Shown here piece by piece: positions 18,501 through 25,549 of a stretch of 64,000 nucleotides of DNA. The notes under the pieces are model-generated. The model did not search any database. It worked only from the letters and a program-made list of their open reading frames with translations, and was not told where the DNA came from. The position numbers and the translations under genes are program-made. Origin of the DNA: Bacilli bacterium (GTDB taxonomy: Bacteria; Bacillota_I; Bacilli_A; RFN20; CAG-826); assembly GCA_024408335.1 (NCBI GenBank), contig JAKSVB010000004.1, positions 52,344-116,343 of the forward strand, in the 5' to 3' direction. Numbering within the stretch: the first letter of the stretch is position 1; each line of letters opens with the position of its first letter.

Positions 18501-18885
18501 CGCTTGAATCTTTAGGCCACGAAGGATCATTAGAAATATCGGTAAAAGGACATTCAGGCAAGAACAAGTGCCAATAATCAGGCAATCTTGCTTTTAGTTC
18601 TTCGTAAAATCTGAGCGCGGGATTGTTCGAATAGAAACCTTTGATTGTTTCCGACCATTTGCATTCGGATTGTTTGTGATAATAGTTGAATGCACCGTAT
18701 TTTTCGGTGAGGGCAAGTGCGTCTACGATTAATGGAGAAGGTTTTGTCGGAGCGCCTCTAAAAAGGATGTTCCTAAGAACTGCGCAGACACCTGCGTATT
18801 GTTCTGATAGGGCTTCAAAAACCAGCAAATCGCTGGCTACAAAGTTTAGATTAACTGGGATATACCCGCCGGAAAACTTTTCCAT
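15586..18885 (-). CDS. DUF559-type nuclease - RecQ-like helicase fusion
   Basis: 1099 aa. Residues 85-180 resemble a DUF559/Vsr endonuclease: Asp130 (SVDFYDP), the EIDGAQH motif (Glu141, Asp143, His147) and a basic tail. A RecQ-like superfamily 2 helicase follows: FRPKQAEII (Q motif, about 384), Walker A LLPTGSGKS (405-413), a DEVH box (506-509), ATKAFGMGLD (664) and QEMGRAGRDG (694-703). The last 350 residues are a unique helical region without a clear RQC or HRDC domain. DEVH replaces the usual RecQ DEAH/DECH. It heads a six-gene overlapping minus-strand operon with nuclease and nucleotide-hydrolase partners, the arrangement of an anti-phage locus. Confidence 0.88.
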   Translation of the reverse strand: MEKFSGGYIPVNLNFVASDLLVFEALSEQYAGVCAVLRNILFRGAPTKPSPLIVDALALTEKYGAFNYYHKQSECKWSETIKGFYSNNPALRFYEELKARLPDYWHLFLPECPFTDISNDPSWPKDSSVDFYDPVHKVVIEIDGAQHKLKDNIVNDIRRDDELKRMGVDNVIRIPASFNEKDLSSAIARIRKAIEKENEDLSLSKNRFKSSLYLFEAEYIVAFRIQAALLMFLEKGYFKNNHPIEILEAEGVTERSVKAALTDFKKLHDELCFLAGIEKELDISNARIVTEFTDEQALKIDVSCDVLYDEEIFKRYPREIRIRNDYFFYPLRDVNNGLEHYPRYKNHYKVAYGKIDYSHLKGSDDKYIPSLKFFLEYLFGHKDFRPKQAEIIINGLQSDQGVVGLLPTGSGKSVCFQLVSFLTPGLSIVISPLTLLMQDQCTNLYSRNLINTAYYINSTTVGRSSMDIFENEQSKITYVAPERFFNEKFEKIITKLSPKVSQIVLDEVHCLSEWGHDFRTSYLLLFSFLKKVGISEHSLLMGTSATSSPRVTYDITREFSKLKTNVDVIRSSSVKRPELFFRVVNYKGEEDKNKQLLEMVKANVDEGKKTLVFVPYKKDTDEVKSLFVGDSTIKPETCIGPDSGEKKRKLLINFSNGETNTMIATKAFGMGLDIPDIRETIHVDFSSSVESAYQEMGRAGRDGKNSVCTILFEDAFESKTQTQILFSSLPRPSMIKNFSKQSDFGCIAKQLNLIALSNEDPEKESEFVLAVAKFLSDGKTTFKLSEAFDALLQYKVVDKRFYKFVTGKDGKKKMIKDLASFENFFEKALYKLYLLKAVTLWSKNYGNSLDDPIISKLKYREISSPKEITENLHLYINQYESSYKEKANSFGEAVYLLNDWNFENFYKHRWSSLRTLYEMVRDFENSESFASRIENYFAQNEVLEKSIKNPLQYHLWFDALQSNGLEVLKDQLARFIEDYPDQLAVNFITAFVYLMLDNFEDVNGRSRLSLAFNEMGNISKEGIEEILEQISRMPLSIGQTKSILCFFVDEKPEFFSSPFLGAMISRLPRREYEEFTTYRNLKTTIRKMKEAINAVEELL

Positions 18886-18977
18886 CAGTACCTCTTTGAT
18901 GAAAATAGTTTAAATAAAATGTACAAAAATGTCACTCGTTTAGTATAACTAAAAGCTGCCTATTGTTTCCGCTACAA

Positions 18978-19721
18978 TCAGTTTTTGTTATAAATGTCAT
19001 ACCCTTTAGCGGCACATACATCAAATATCTCTTTGATGGCGACATTGAAATAGCTAAAGGTGAGGTCTTTCTCTGCACTAGTAGGCAAGTTGAAAGCGTC
19101 ATTGAAGCCCTGGTCTGATGTTGAAACGAAATACTCCACATAACTACCGGTCTCATCTTTTATGAATCTTTTCTTTCTAAATGATCCGTATTTGAGCGCG
19201 TATGATCCAGTAAACTTATGGTCATTGCTTTTAGCAAGGTCATCGATATCAAGACCACGGAAGTTGAAATCAAATCCTTTTTGAGGTATCTCAAAACTAG
19301 GGTTTGCTGAATCGGAATGCTTAACGTAATCATCAACCGATGTAGTGCCATATATGCAGTTCTCGAACCTCTCAGCTTGAGGAGAACCATAAACGTGAAT
19401 CGGGAAATATGTGAAAGCAGTCCTAGCTCTTTTGATGCTTGTTGAGCTTCCAACGACATGTGAGGCTTCATCAATGAAAGTGAATCCAAGCGAATCGTTC
19501 TTTTTGTTTTTTAATACCACTTCAGCAAGATACTTATGATGTTCGCCCTTCTCGTCATCTTTTTCCCATTCTTCATGGATTGTTACTTTCTCTTCTTTGA
19601 TGTCGCTTACCAAAAAAGCGAGAGCGGGATTTATCTTCTTCGTTTCTTCTTGAGAGCAACCTGCTAATAATGTCGCGCTTGCAAGCATTAACGTTATTAA
19701 TGTCTTCTTCATTGTTCTCAT
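18978..19721 (-). CDS. Lipoprotein of unknown function
   Basis: 247 aa. N-terminal signal peptide with lipobox LLAGC (Cys22), so the mature protein is anchored on the outer face of the membrane. The rest is hydrophilic and mostly beta-rich; I recognise no domain. Its ATG overlaps the stop of the 82-aa gene by one base (TAATG), placing it third in a small operon with the DUF1349 gene and that gene. Confidence 0.75.
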   Translation of the reverse strand: MRTMKKTLITLMLASATLLAGCSQEETKKINPALAFLVSDIKEEKVTIHEEWEKDDEKGEHHKYLAEVVLKNKKNDSLGFTFIDEASHVVGSSTSIKRARTAFTYFPIHVYGSPQAERFENCIYGTTSVDDYVKHSDSANPSFEIPQKGFDFNFRGLDIDDLAKSNDHKFTGSYALKYGSFRKKRFIKDETGSYVEYFVSTSDQGFNDAFNLPTSAEKDLTFSYFNVAIKEIFDVCAAKGYDIYNKN

Positions 19722-19969
19722 TATTTGTTCCTAAGGTATTCGTGATACAGGATGTCTTTTAGTACAAGCATCGCATCTTGATAGCTATAGTTATATTTCT
19801 TCATGAGATCTTCAAGCATATCTCTTAGCTTTGATTCGTATTCTTTGGTATCCACTTCAGATTGATATCTCTTAAGAACTGGATATTCTTTTGACCACGC
19901 TTTAGTCCAATCTGTTTTGTCTTGATTGGCCTTTGTTGTCTTTTTGATTGTTTCTTCAATGTTTGACAT
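19721..19969 (-). CDS. Small hypothetical protein
   Basis: 82 aa, hydrophilic and helical, Lys/Glu-rich (for example KYNYSYQDAMLVL near the C-terminus). No family recognised. It sits 5 bp after the DUF1349 gene and overlaps the lipoprotein start by one base, and this tight layout is the main support for it being real. Confidence 0.6.
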   Translation of the reverse strand: MSNIEETIKKTTKANQDKTDWTKAWSKEYPVLKRYQSEVDTKEYESKLRDMLEDLMKKYNYSYQDAMLVLKDILYHEYLRNK

Positions 19970-19974
19970 ATTAA

Positions 19975-20583
19975 TTATTCTTCATCAGGCTTTTGGCCAT
20001 TATGAGGGAGCCACTTGCACTCCTCAAGTGAGATATTGGTGAATACCGCTTTGAAAGATGATTCTTCTGGACTACATGCGTATATTCCAAAGCTAATCTC
20101 ATTAATTGCTTTATTCATGTGAGCGATTCTCATTTGTTTCCAAGAGATTCCATCAACTGAGTTTTCGATACAAAAATCATCTTCCCTTCTTGAAAGGCGG
20201 TACCACATCGACTTAACGTTTGATGGTATTTCTGTTGTGGCCCAATCCGAATATCCGTTATTGGTGACAACACTTCCAAGATGCTGGTATTCATCGTTTT
20301 CATATTCGATTGAACCTTTGAGCCAGTTCTCTCCATCAAGATACATCACAACACCACATTGATCGAAACGGACTTTGCTATCTTCGAAAGACGTTTTGAC
20401 GACGAAAGAGAAATATTTCTCTTTGGTCTTCACTTGTAGCATTGGAGCGTTGTCGTTCCTAAAGTGATAATACGTTCTTTGCCAAAGGTCTGTGTGAGGG
20501 GTTGTCACTATGACTATTTTGTCGTCTTCGATTTGGTATTGTGGGGTATTGAGTGGTTCCCAAAGGCTCTTATCTATTTTCAT
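19975..20583 (-). CDS. DUF1349 family beta-sandwich protein
   Basis: 202 aa. Matches the DUF1349 pattern: LWQRTYYHFRNDNAPML, then FDQCGVVMYLDGENWLKGSIEYEN, SMWYRLSRREDDFCIENSVDG and a GIYACSPEESSF segment. The fold is a concanavalin-like jelly roll. Members are cytoplasmic and of unclear role, once named regulators of enolase. It is first of a three-gene operon with the small protein and the lipoprotein. Confidence 0.85.
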   Translation of the reverse strand: MKIDKSLWEPLNTPQYQIEDDKIVIVTTPHTDLWQRTYYHFRNDNAPMLQVKTKEKYFSFVVKTSFEDSKVRFDQCGVVMYLDGENWLKGSIEYENDEYQHLGSVVTNNGYSDWATTEIPSNVKSMWYRLSRREDDFCIENSVDGISWKQMRIAHMNKAINEISFGIYACSPEESSFKAVFTNISLEECKWLPHNGQKPDEE

Positions 20584-20631
20584 AATCTAACGTCTCTTTG
20601 ATATCTATTATACAAAGAGAGCGGCAATAAG

Positions 20632-20657
20632 AAAAAGCCGATGTATTAGCATCAGCT
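20632..20657 (-). terminator. Terminator after the second AAA ATPase
   Basis: On the minus strand AGCTGATG pairs with CATCGGCT (one G-T pair) around a 6-nt loop and runs into TTTTTC. It separates the ATPase gene at 20709-21962 from the DUF1349 operon. Confidence 0.75.
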
Positions 20658-20708
20658 TCTAATTGTATTTTGTGAACTAACGTTTAATTAGCGCAGTTAC
20701 CTATGTGA

Positions 20709-21962
20709 TCACCCTAAAAGGAATTTCTTAAGTGGCACTACTTCGATCGTGATGCCATGAACTTCGATGGTTCTTTCTTCTTCATAAGTCACAATGAGTA
20801 AACGTGGGTTCTTTTCTTTTGACTCTTTAGCGAACTCAACTAAGTTATTCACTTCTCGTTCATATACGCTTTGTGGAGAAAGAGACATGGCGACTTGAAC
20901 CGCGGTGTTCGTGCTAGAAACATAAAAATCAATATCGACCTTGGTTCCTTTTAAATAATATAGCGAGTCCTTGCTTTCTCTATAAAGCTTGAGGGCGACG
21001 ATATTCTCAAGGAGCGAGCTCTTATCGTCGTCTATGAAAAGATTCAATACCCCGTTATCCATGAAATAGTATTTTGGATTGCTGCTCTTATCCAAAAATG
21101 ATGCGTAGTAGTTTTCTAAGGTGAACAAAAGGAATGCGTCTTTGCAGTATCCACAATAATCGATGACGATATCCTTGGATATCTTATACCCTATGCCGGT
21201 GATGATGTTTTGGATCCTAGTAAAAGAAATGTCTTGCTTGATGGATTCCGCTATCTTTTTGATCATGAGCTTAACGCCATTTTCGTTTCTGATTTGGTTA
21301 TGGACGATTATGTCGTTATACAAGACTTTTTGATATACGTTTGAGACATATTCCCTTTTGTTTTTGAATGAGATTGTTTCAGGGAAACCCCCATATTTGA
21401 AGAATTCTTCGAGCATCGCGTTGAGTGAGGCGATGTCTTTGGCAGAATGACCAGTGTTTTCTAATCCTTTTGCTCTTAAGAATTCTCTAAATGAATATGG
21501 CATGATTTCTTTGGAGATATATCTACCGCCAAGTTTTGCTTCCACCTCTTTTGAGAGCATCTTCGCGTTGCTGCCAGTGATATCAACTTTTTGGTGGTGG
21601 TTTGCCAAACGAATCGCAAACTTTTCCCAACCATCTATTTCCTGAATCTCGTCAAAGTAAAAATAGTGTTTTTTATCAGACATCTCCTCTGCGACCAAAA
21701 CGATATCGTCAAAATCTGTGGCTTTGAAATCTATAAGTCTCTCATCATCGAAATTGATATAGATGATTTGGTTCCACTCAACGCCATCACGAATAAGATC
21801 TTGAACCCTCTTGTAGAGCAAAGTTGATTTGCCTGATCTTCTTAGCCCTACGAGAACATAGTTAACGTCTTGTTCTAGTTCTATGTCTCTATCAACTATA
21901 TAAGTGTTTTTGATGACGTCGTGTTGATCGAAGATGATTCTTTTCAAGATTTCATGATTCAT
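20709..21962 (-). CDS. AAA ATPase with a DUF4143-like domain
   Basis: 417 aa, full length for the family. Walker A GLRRSGKST at about residues 39-47, Walker B YFYFDEIQEIDGWE at about 100-113 and the sensor DITGSNAKML. A winged-helix region follows, then a nuclease-like C-terminus with GTKVDIDFYV and TAVQVAMS (about 340-360), the degenerate PD-(D/E)XK core of this class. The biochemical role is unknown, though these genes are abundant in gut Firmicutes and Bacteroidetes. Three 18-bp palindromic repeats spaced 33 bp begin 14 bp upstream of the ATG. A good terminator follows. Confidence 0.88.
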   Translation of the reverse strand: MNHEILKRIIFDQHDVIKNTYIVDRDIELEQDVNYVLVGLRRSGKSTLLYKRVQDLIRDGVEWNQIIYINFDDERLIDFKATDFDDIVLVAEEMSDKKHYFYFDEIQEIDGWEKFAIRLANHHQKVDITGSNAKMLSKEVEAKLGGRYISKEIMPYSFREFLRAKGLENTGHSAKDIASLNAMLEEFFKYGGFPETISFKNKREYVSNVYQKVLYNDIIVHNQIRNENGVKLMIKKIAESIKQDISFTRIQNIITGIGYKISKDIVIDYCGYCKDAFLLFTLENYYASFLDKSSNPKYYFMDNGVLNLFIDDDKSSLLENIVALKLYRESKDSLYYLKGTKVDIDFYVSSTNTAVQVAMSLSPQSVYEREVNNLVEFAKESKEKNPRLLIVTYEEERTIEVHGITIEVVPLKKFLLG

Positions 21963-21975
21963 GGCTTTGTTCCTT

Positions 21976-22059
21976 TGTCGAGTATATTCTACACTTCACC
22001 ATTATTATTGTCGAGTATATTCGACAGATTTATATATTCTTTGTCGAGTATATTCGACA
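21976..22059 (-). repeat. Three palindromic repeats at 33-bp spacing upstream of the ATPase
   Basis: The 18-bp unit TGTCGAGTATATTCGACA (arms TGTCGA and TCGACA) occurs at 22009-22026 and 22042-22059. A two-base variant lies at 21976-21993. Starts are exactly 33 bp apart. The variant nearest the gene abuts its ribosome site. This is a strong candidate multi-site operator or recognition array. Confidence 0.85.
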
Positions 22060-22130
22060 GTTGTTTGCAAAATGTCAATCAGAATCTCAAATATCGTTTA
22101 ATTTTTGACGCTTTTAAAGAATGAAAATGG

Positions 22131-22183
22131 CTTATAAGTTGCGGTGAAGGGGGTAAAAAGGCGCCTTGACCGCAATTTATAAG
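22131..22183 (+). repeat. 53-bp hairpin repeat, copy 1
   Basis: A unit with 20-bp imperfect arms (CTTATAAGTTGCGGTGAAGG and its near-complement, 18 of 20 matching) around a loop GGGTAAAAAGGCG. The match with copy 2 extends 8-10 bp leftward (TGAAAATGG). It lies 180 bp beyond the other ATPase's palindromes and is separated from copy 2 by an XRE gene. Confidence 0.88.
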
Positions 22184-22315
22184 GAGATTCTTGCCAAATT
22201 TAGTCTATTTTCGGCAAAGGTTGATTTTAGGCTACGCTGGCAAAATCGAAAAGCTGTTCTCCTTCACCAATTAAATATTTACACGCAAGACCACACGTTC
22301 TATCCCATGGTGAAG

Positions 22316-22708
22316 TCAATCAAGAGCGAAATACCTCTTTCTCAATCTATCTGCCATCTCGTGCGTAATACATTGCTCAATCTCTGCCACGTTAATTGAA
22401 CTAGCAAGTTCATCATAAGCGCAATCAATCAATGTCGATTCCGTCCTAACAGCCTTTCTTAGAGAGTCGATAGAATGGGATAAGAACGGAGGAAACAGGT
22501 TTTTATCCTCTTCTGGCTCTAATGAAAGCAATTCTTCAATCGACACATTCAAGACTTTAGACAAGCCTAATAGAGTCCTCCCACTGCAATTCAATAAGAG
22601 AGTTTTACCAGACGATATATCTTGAAGCGTTGTCAAAGGCAATTTGGATGCCTTGCATATCTTATATACCGTCAAACGTTTTTCAGAAATAAGATCAAGG
22701 AATGTCAT
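22316..22708 (-). CDS. XRE-type regulator
   Basis: 130 aa. Residues 3-65 form a helix-turn-helix (LTVYKICKASKLPLTTLQDI, then LLGLSKVLNVSIEELL). The C-terminal half is acidic and unassigned. It has no Shine-Dalgarno site. A good promoter places the -10 hexamer only 6 bp before the ATG, so the mRNA is probably leaderless. A perfect palindrome fills the promoter spacer, indicating self-repression. It lies between hairpin-repeat copies 1 and 2. About 120 bp after its stop hold no recognisable gene. Confidence 0.8.
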   Translation of the reverse strand: MTFLDLISEKRLTVYKICKASKLPLTTLQDISSGKTLLLNCSGRTLLGLSKVLNVSIEELLSLEPEEDKNLFPPFLSHSIDSLRKAVRTESTLIDCAYDELASSINVAEIEQCITHEMADRLRKRYFALD

Positions 22709-22714
22709 ACACTA

Positions 22715-22742
22715 ATTATATCGGTTTGCCGATACTTCTCAA
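22715..22742 (-). promoter_or_regulatory. Promoter with a palindromic operator for the XRE gene
   Basis: TTGAGA (22737-22742), a 16-bp spacer, then TATAAT (22715-22720) on the minus strand. TATCGGTTTGCCGATA at 22719-22734 is a perfect palindrome with a 4-nt centre that covers the spacer and touches the -10. A repressor bound there would block polymerase. Confidence 0.7.
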
Positions 22743-22811
22743 TAGTATCCCAAATCAATCACGGCCATCGATTTAGTAATCGGTTTTTGTTTCTACAAAA
22801 CGTGAAAATGG

Positions 22812-22864
22812 CTTATAAGTTGCGGTGAAGGGGGTAAAAAGGTGCCTTGACCGCAATTTATAAG
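22812..22864 (+). repeat. 53-bp hairpin repeat, copy 2
   Basis: Differs from copy 1 by a single base in the loop region (GGTGCC in place of GGCGCC). It lies 73 bp before copy 3. Confidence 0.88.
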
Positions 22865-22884
22865 GTGCTTTTTGTTTAAAATGG

Positions 22885-22937
22885 CGTATAATTTGCGGTG
22901 AAGGGGGTAAAAAGGTGCCTTGACCGCAACTTTGGAG
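22885..22937 (+). repeat. 53-bp hairpin repeat, copy 3, overlapping the ATPase ribosome site
   Basis: The core TTGCGGTGAAGGGGG to CCTTGACCGCAA is intact. The outer arms are altered so that the right end becomes TTTGGAGG, the ribosome site of the ATPase gene at 22945. The unit could therefore act on the mRNA as well as on DNA. Confidence 0.85.
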
Positions 22938-22944
22938 GTTTTTT

Positions 22945-24384
22945 ATGAAAATAGTAGGAAGAAAAGAAGAGATCAAAATAATCAATGACTTATTAGAGAG
23001 TGAGAACCCTGAGTTTTTAGCAATCTATGGAAGAAGACGCGTAGGAAAAACCTTCTTAGTCAATGCGACTTTGAAAGAAAGATTTACTTTCAGCCATGCA
23101 GGGTTATCTCCTAATAGTGAAGAAGACGACGCAAAAAACATGGACGCTCAACTCGCCCACTTCTACAATTCGTTAAAGCAATATGGATCAACCGAAACCT
23201 CTAAGCCAAAAAACTGGCTCGAAGCTTTCCATATGCTTTCTAAGCTTCTTAGAGAAAAAGAAAACGGCGAAAAACAAGTAATCTTCCTCGATGAGCTTCC
23301 TTGGATGGATACGCCAAGAAGCAACTTCATGCAGGCTTTAGAAGGATTCTGGAATACATACTTATGCTCAAGGAATGTTTTGCTTGTCAGTTGTGGCTCA
23401 GCCATCTCCTGGATGAATAACAAACTTATCAACAACCACGGCGGACTATATGGCAGGGTTACAAGACTCATCGATTTGAAGCCATTTGGCGTCAAAGAAT
23501 GCAAAGAATACTTCGACGAAAAAGGTGTGTACCTCTCTGAATATGACGTCATCCAATCTTATATGATATTTGGAGGCATACCATATTACCTTAATTACTT
23601 CACGAAAGAGAAAAGCCTTTCTCAAAACGTTGATGACCTTTTCTTTGGGAAGAACGCAATCCTAAAAGATGAATACAACAGATTATTCACTTCAATTTTC
23701 ACTAACCCTAGAAGAATGGAGGCAATCGTCAGAACGTTAAGCAAAAAGAATATCGGCCTTACGAGATCTGAAATTTGTCAAAAAATCGGGGTGAGCGATA
23801 ATGGCTCTTTATCAAAAGAACTGGATTCTTTGATCCTTTGTTCTTTTGTCGAAAAATACGCCCCATTTGGAGAATCAAAGAATAACCCATATTACAAATT
23901 GATCGATCCATTCTGCAAATTCTATCTCGAATTCATCGATGAAAAGACAAAACTCAATGAATCGTTCTGGACCTATAACCTAAGTAATCAAAGGATCGTC
24001 TCATGGAGAGGGTTTGCCTTTGAGAATTTCTGCTTCTTACATACTAAAGAGATCAAAGCCGCTTTAGGGATCAGCGGAATTAATTCATCGGTTTCAAGTT
24101 ACTACAAAAAAGGAAGCGAAGAAGAAAAAGGCGCTCAAATCGACATGATCATTGAAAGAGCCGATAATGTGGTTAACCTATGCGAAATGAAATACTACGG
24201 AAGCGAGTTTGTGCCAACGAAAGAAAACGACTTGTCACTAAGAAACAAGGTAAGCGCGCTTTCTCTAGTAACCAAAAAGAAATCCGTTATTAGGAATGTT
24301 TTGATTACTACTTTTGGCATAGCAAAGAACGCTTATAGCTCATCTTGGAGCAACGCCATTACAATAGAAGATTTCTTCAAATAA
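22945..24384 (+). CDS. ATPase_2-type AAA ATPase with a DUF234-like C-terminal nuclease fold
   Basis: 479 aa. N-terminal FVGRKEE-like motif (IVGRKEEI), Walker A GRRRVGKT at about residues 29-36, Walker B VIFLDELPWMD at about 111-121 and the sensor LVSCGSAISWM. A winged helix follows (GLTRSEICQKIGVSDNGSLSKEL, about 275-297), then a C-terminal PD-(D/E)XK-like block with Asp in QIDMIIE and Glu-Lys in LCEMKYY (about 395-412). This matches the ATPase_2/DUF234 class, usually archaeal and gut-bacterial, of unknown function. GGAGG lies 7 bp before the ATG. Two hairpin repeats precede it and one begins 2 bp after its stop. Confidence 0.88.
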   Translation: MKIVGRKEEIKIINDLLESENPEFLAIYGRRRVGKTFLVNATLKERFTFSHAGLSPNSEEDDAKNMDAQLAHFYNSLKQYGSTETSKPKNWLEAFHMLSKLLREKENGEKQVIFLDELPWMDTPRSNFMQALEGFWNTYLCSRNVLLVSCGSAISWMNNKLINNHGGLYGRVTRLIDLKPFGVKECKEYFDEKGVYLSEYDVIQSYMIFGGIPYYLNYFTKEKSLSQNVDDLFFGKNAILKDEYNRLFTSIFTNPRRMEAIVRTLSKKNIGLTRSEICQKIGVSDNGSLSKELDSLILCSFVEKYAPFGESKNNPYYKLIDPFCKFYLEFIDEKTKLNESFWTYNLSNQRIVSWRGFAFENFCFLHTKEIKAALGISGINSSVSSYYKKGSEEEKGAQIDMIIERADNVVNLCEMKYYGSEFVPTKENDLSLRNKVSALSLVTKKKSVIRNVLITTFGIAKNAYSSSWSNAITIEDFFK

Positions 24385-24386
24385 TC

Positions 24387-24439
24387 CTTCAAAGTTGCGG
24401 TGAAGGGGGTAAAAAGGTGCCTTGACCGCAACTTATAAG
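24387..24439 (+). repeat. 53-bp hairpin repeat, copy 4, directly after the ATPase stop
   Basis: AAGTTGCGGTGAAGG, loop, then CCTTGACCGCAACTTATAAGG. It starts 2 bp past the stop codon of the ATPase, so copies 3 and 4 bracket the gene almost exactly. Confidence 0.88.
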
Positions 24440-24527
24440 GAGTCATTCAAAAAGGTTTCCCCTCATATAACATCGCCTTTTCTTAATGCTTAGGCGTCAT
24501 GAGTTGGCGTAAATCATTAGCCATTTA

Positions 24528-24995
24528 TTATTTTTTGTTCTTAAACTCAGCGATAGCTCTCAAGAGTCTTTCGTCCTTGAATAAGTTCGCTTCGAAATAG
24601 TCTTCGTCCGATATGATCCCTGTATTTGAAAGCATAGAGATATAAATCGAATCAAAGGTATCGAACGTATCTTCATCCTCTGCAACTGGCCCATTTTCAA
24701 TCGAGAGTCCGACTTTAGTGAACAATGCCGCCAAGAAAGGATAAGGGTCGCTGATCTTGAAATCTTGGCCGCCGAAATTATAAAAGGCAAACATGAAATT
24801 GCGTGCAGATTTCTTGTCGCTGACACGTTCGAGCAAGAACTGAAACCAGCCTTCAAAAACCGTTTCCTCACCTAGATCGTCAATCAGTTTCTCGGCGACC
24901 GATGCTGCGTTTTCTACTTCTTCTTCGGAATAATCAGACTGGTAATCTATTCCAAAAAGTAATTCGTTGTATTTTTCGTCGTATGTTTTTTCCAT
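24528..24995 (-). CDS. Immunity-like acidic protein of the second DUF4417 cassette
   Basis: 155 aa, very acidic and helical, no signal peptide. No family recognised, but size, acidity and position straight after a toxin-like gene (2-bp gap) fit an immunity protein. A strong ribosome site AAAGGAGG precedes ATG 24995, suggesting high expression relative to the toxin. It is not visibly related to the immunity-like protein of the first cassette, as expected if each matches its own toxin. Confidence 0.65.
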   Translation of the reverse strand: MEKTYDEKYNELLFGIDYQSDYSEEEVENAASVAEKLIDDLGEETVFEGWFQFLLERVSDKKSARNFMFAFYNFGGQDFKISDPYPFLAALFTKVGLSIENGPVAEDEDTFDTFDSIYISMLSNTGIISDEDYFEANLFKDERLLRAIAEFKNKK

Positions 24996-24997
24996 GG

Positions 24998-25549
24998 TTA
25001 CTTTCCTCCTTTAAACCTTTTGTGTTTAGGGTATTTAGCAAATGCCTCTTCGGCGAATATCATTGATTTGGGGTTGGGCCTATAATGGCCACTTCGATCA
25101 TCGAACAAGTAAATTTTACCTCCACGTATATCCAATATTCCAGCCATTCGAACCTTTGGGTCCGTTCCTCCGATTAACGTCGGATGTGGAGTCGGTGTTC
25201 TGCTCGGCGTTTTTCCGTTACCGTTTCTATCGCCTATCACGACGTTTCCATCCGTAGTGACAACATAGGGAACTTTTTTATTAAAGTGTTTGTCCACAAT
25301 GTAATTGCCGTCAAGAAGCGAATCTAATGTCTTGGCAGTTGGATTTTTTGCATAGCCAACGTCATCTTTGTAAACGCCGCTCCGAATGTCTTTTTCTTTC
25401 ATTTTCGAATATACCGAGTATTCCTTTTGAAAAGGCTGCGACTCGCCATTCAAAGGTGATGACGAATATCGGTCATCGAAATAGTCGTAACTGTCGTAAG
25501 ACGAAGGAGCGATTGAATAATTGTCAAATAGTAAGCTATTCCCCTTCAT
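24998..25549 (-). CDS. Polymorphic-toxin C-terminal domain-like protein (SGHYRP type)
   Basis: About 183 aa. The N-terminal half is low-complexity, rich in Ser, Tyr and Asp. The C-terminal half carries a motif series I know from toxin tips: THPTLIGG-like (PHPTLIGG), MAGILDIRGGKIYLFDDRSGHYRPNP, then a short basic end. ATG 25549 has GGGAGG 8 bp upstream and overlaps the DUF4417 gene end by 14 bp. A GTG at 25558 is less likely. No secretion signal or delivery module is fused. Confidence 0.65.
   Translation of the reverse strand: MKGNSLLFDNYSIAPSSYDSYDYFDDRYSSSPLNGESQPFQKEYSVYSKMKEKDIRSGVYKDDVGYAKNPTAKTLDSLLDGNYIVDKHFNKKVPYVVTTDGNVVIGDRNGNGKTPSRTPTPHPTLIGGTDPKVRMAGILDIRGGKIYLFDDRSGHYRPNPKSMIFAEEAFAKYPKHKRFKGGK

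Noticed and set aside
22191..22315. Toxin partner gene after the XRE regulator
   Set aside because: All frames are broken by stops within about 30 codons.
22131..24439. CRISPR array or insertion sequence ends
   Set aside because: Units are far apart and hairpin-shaped; there is no transposase and no target-site duplication that I can see.
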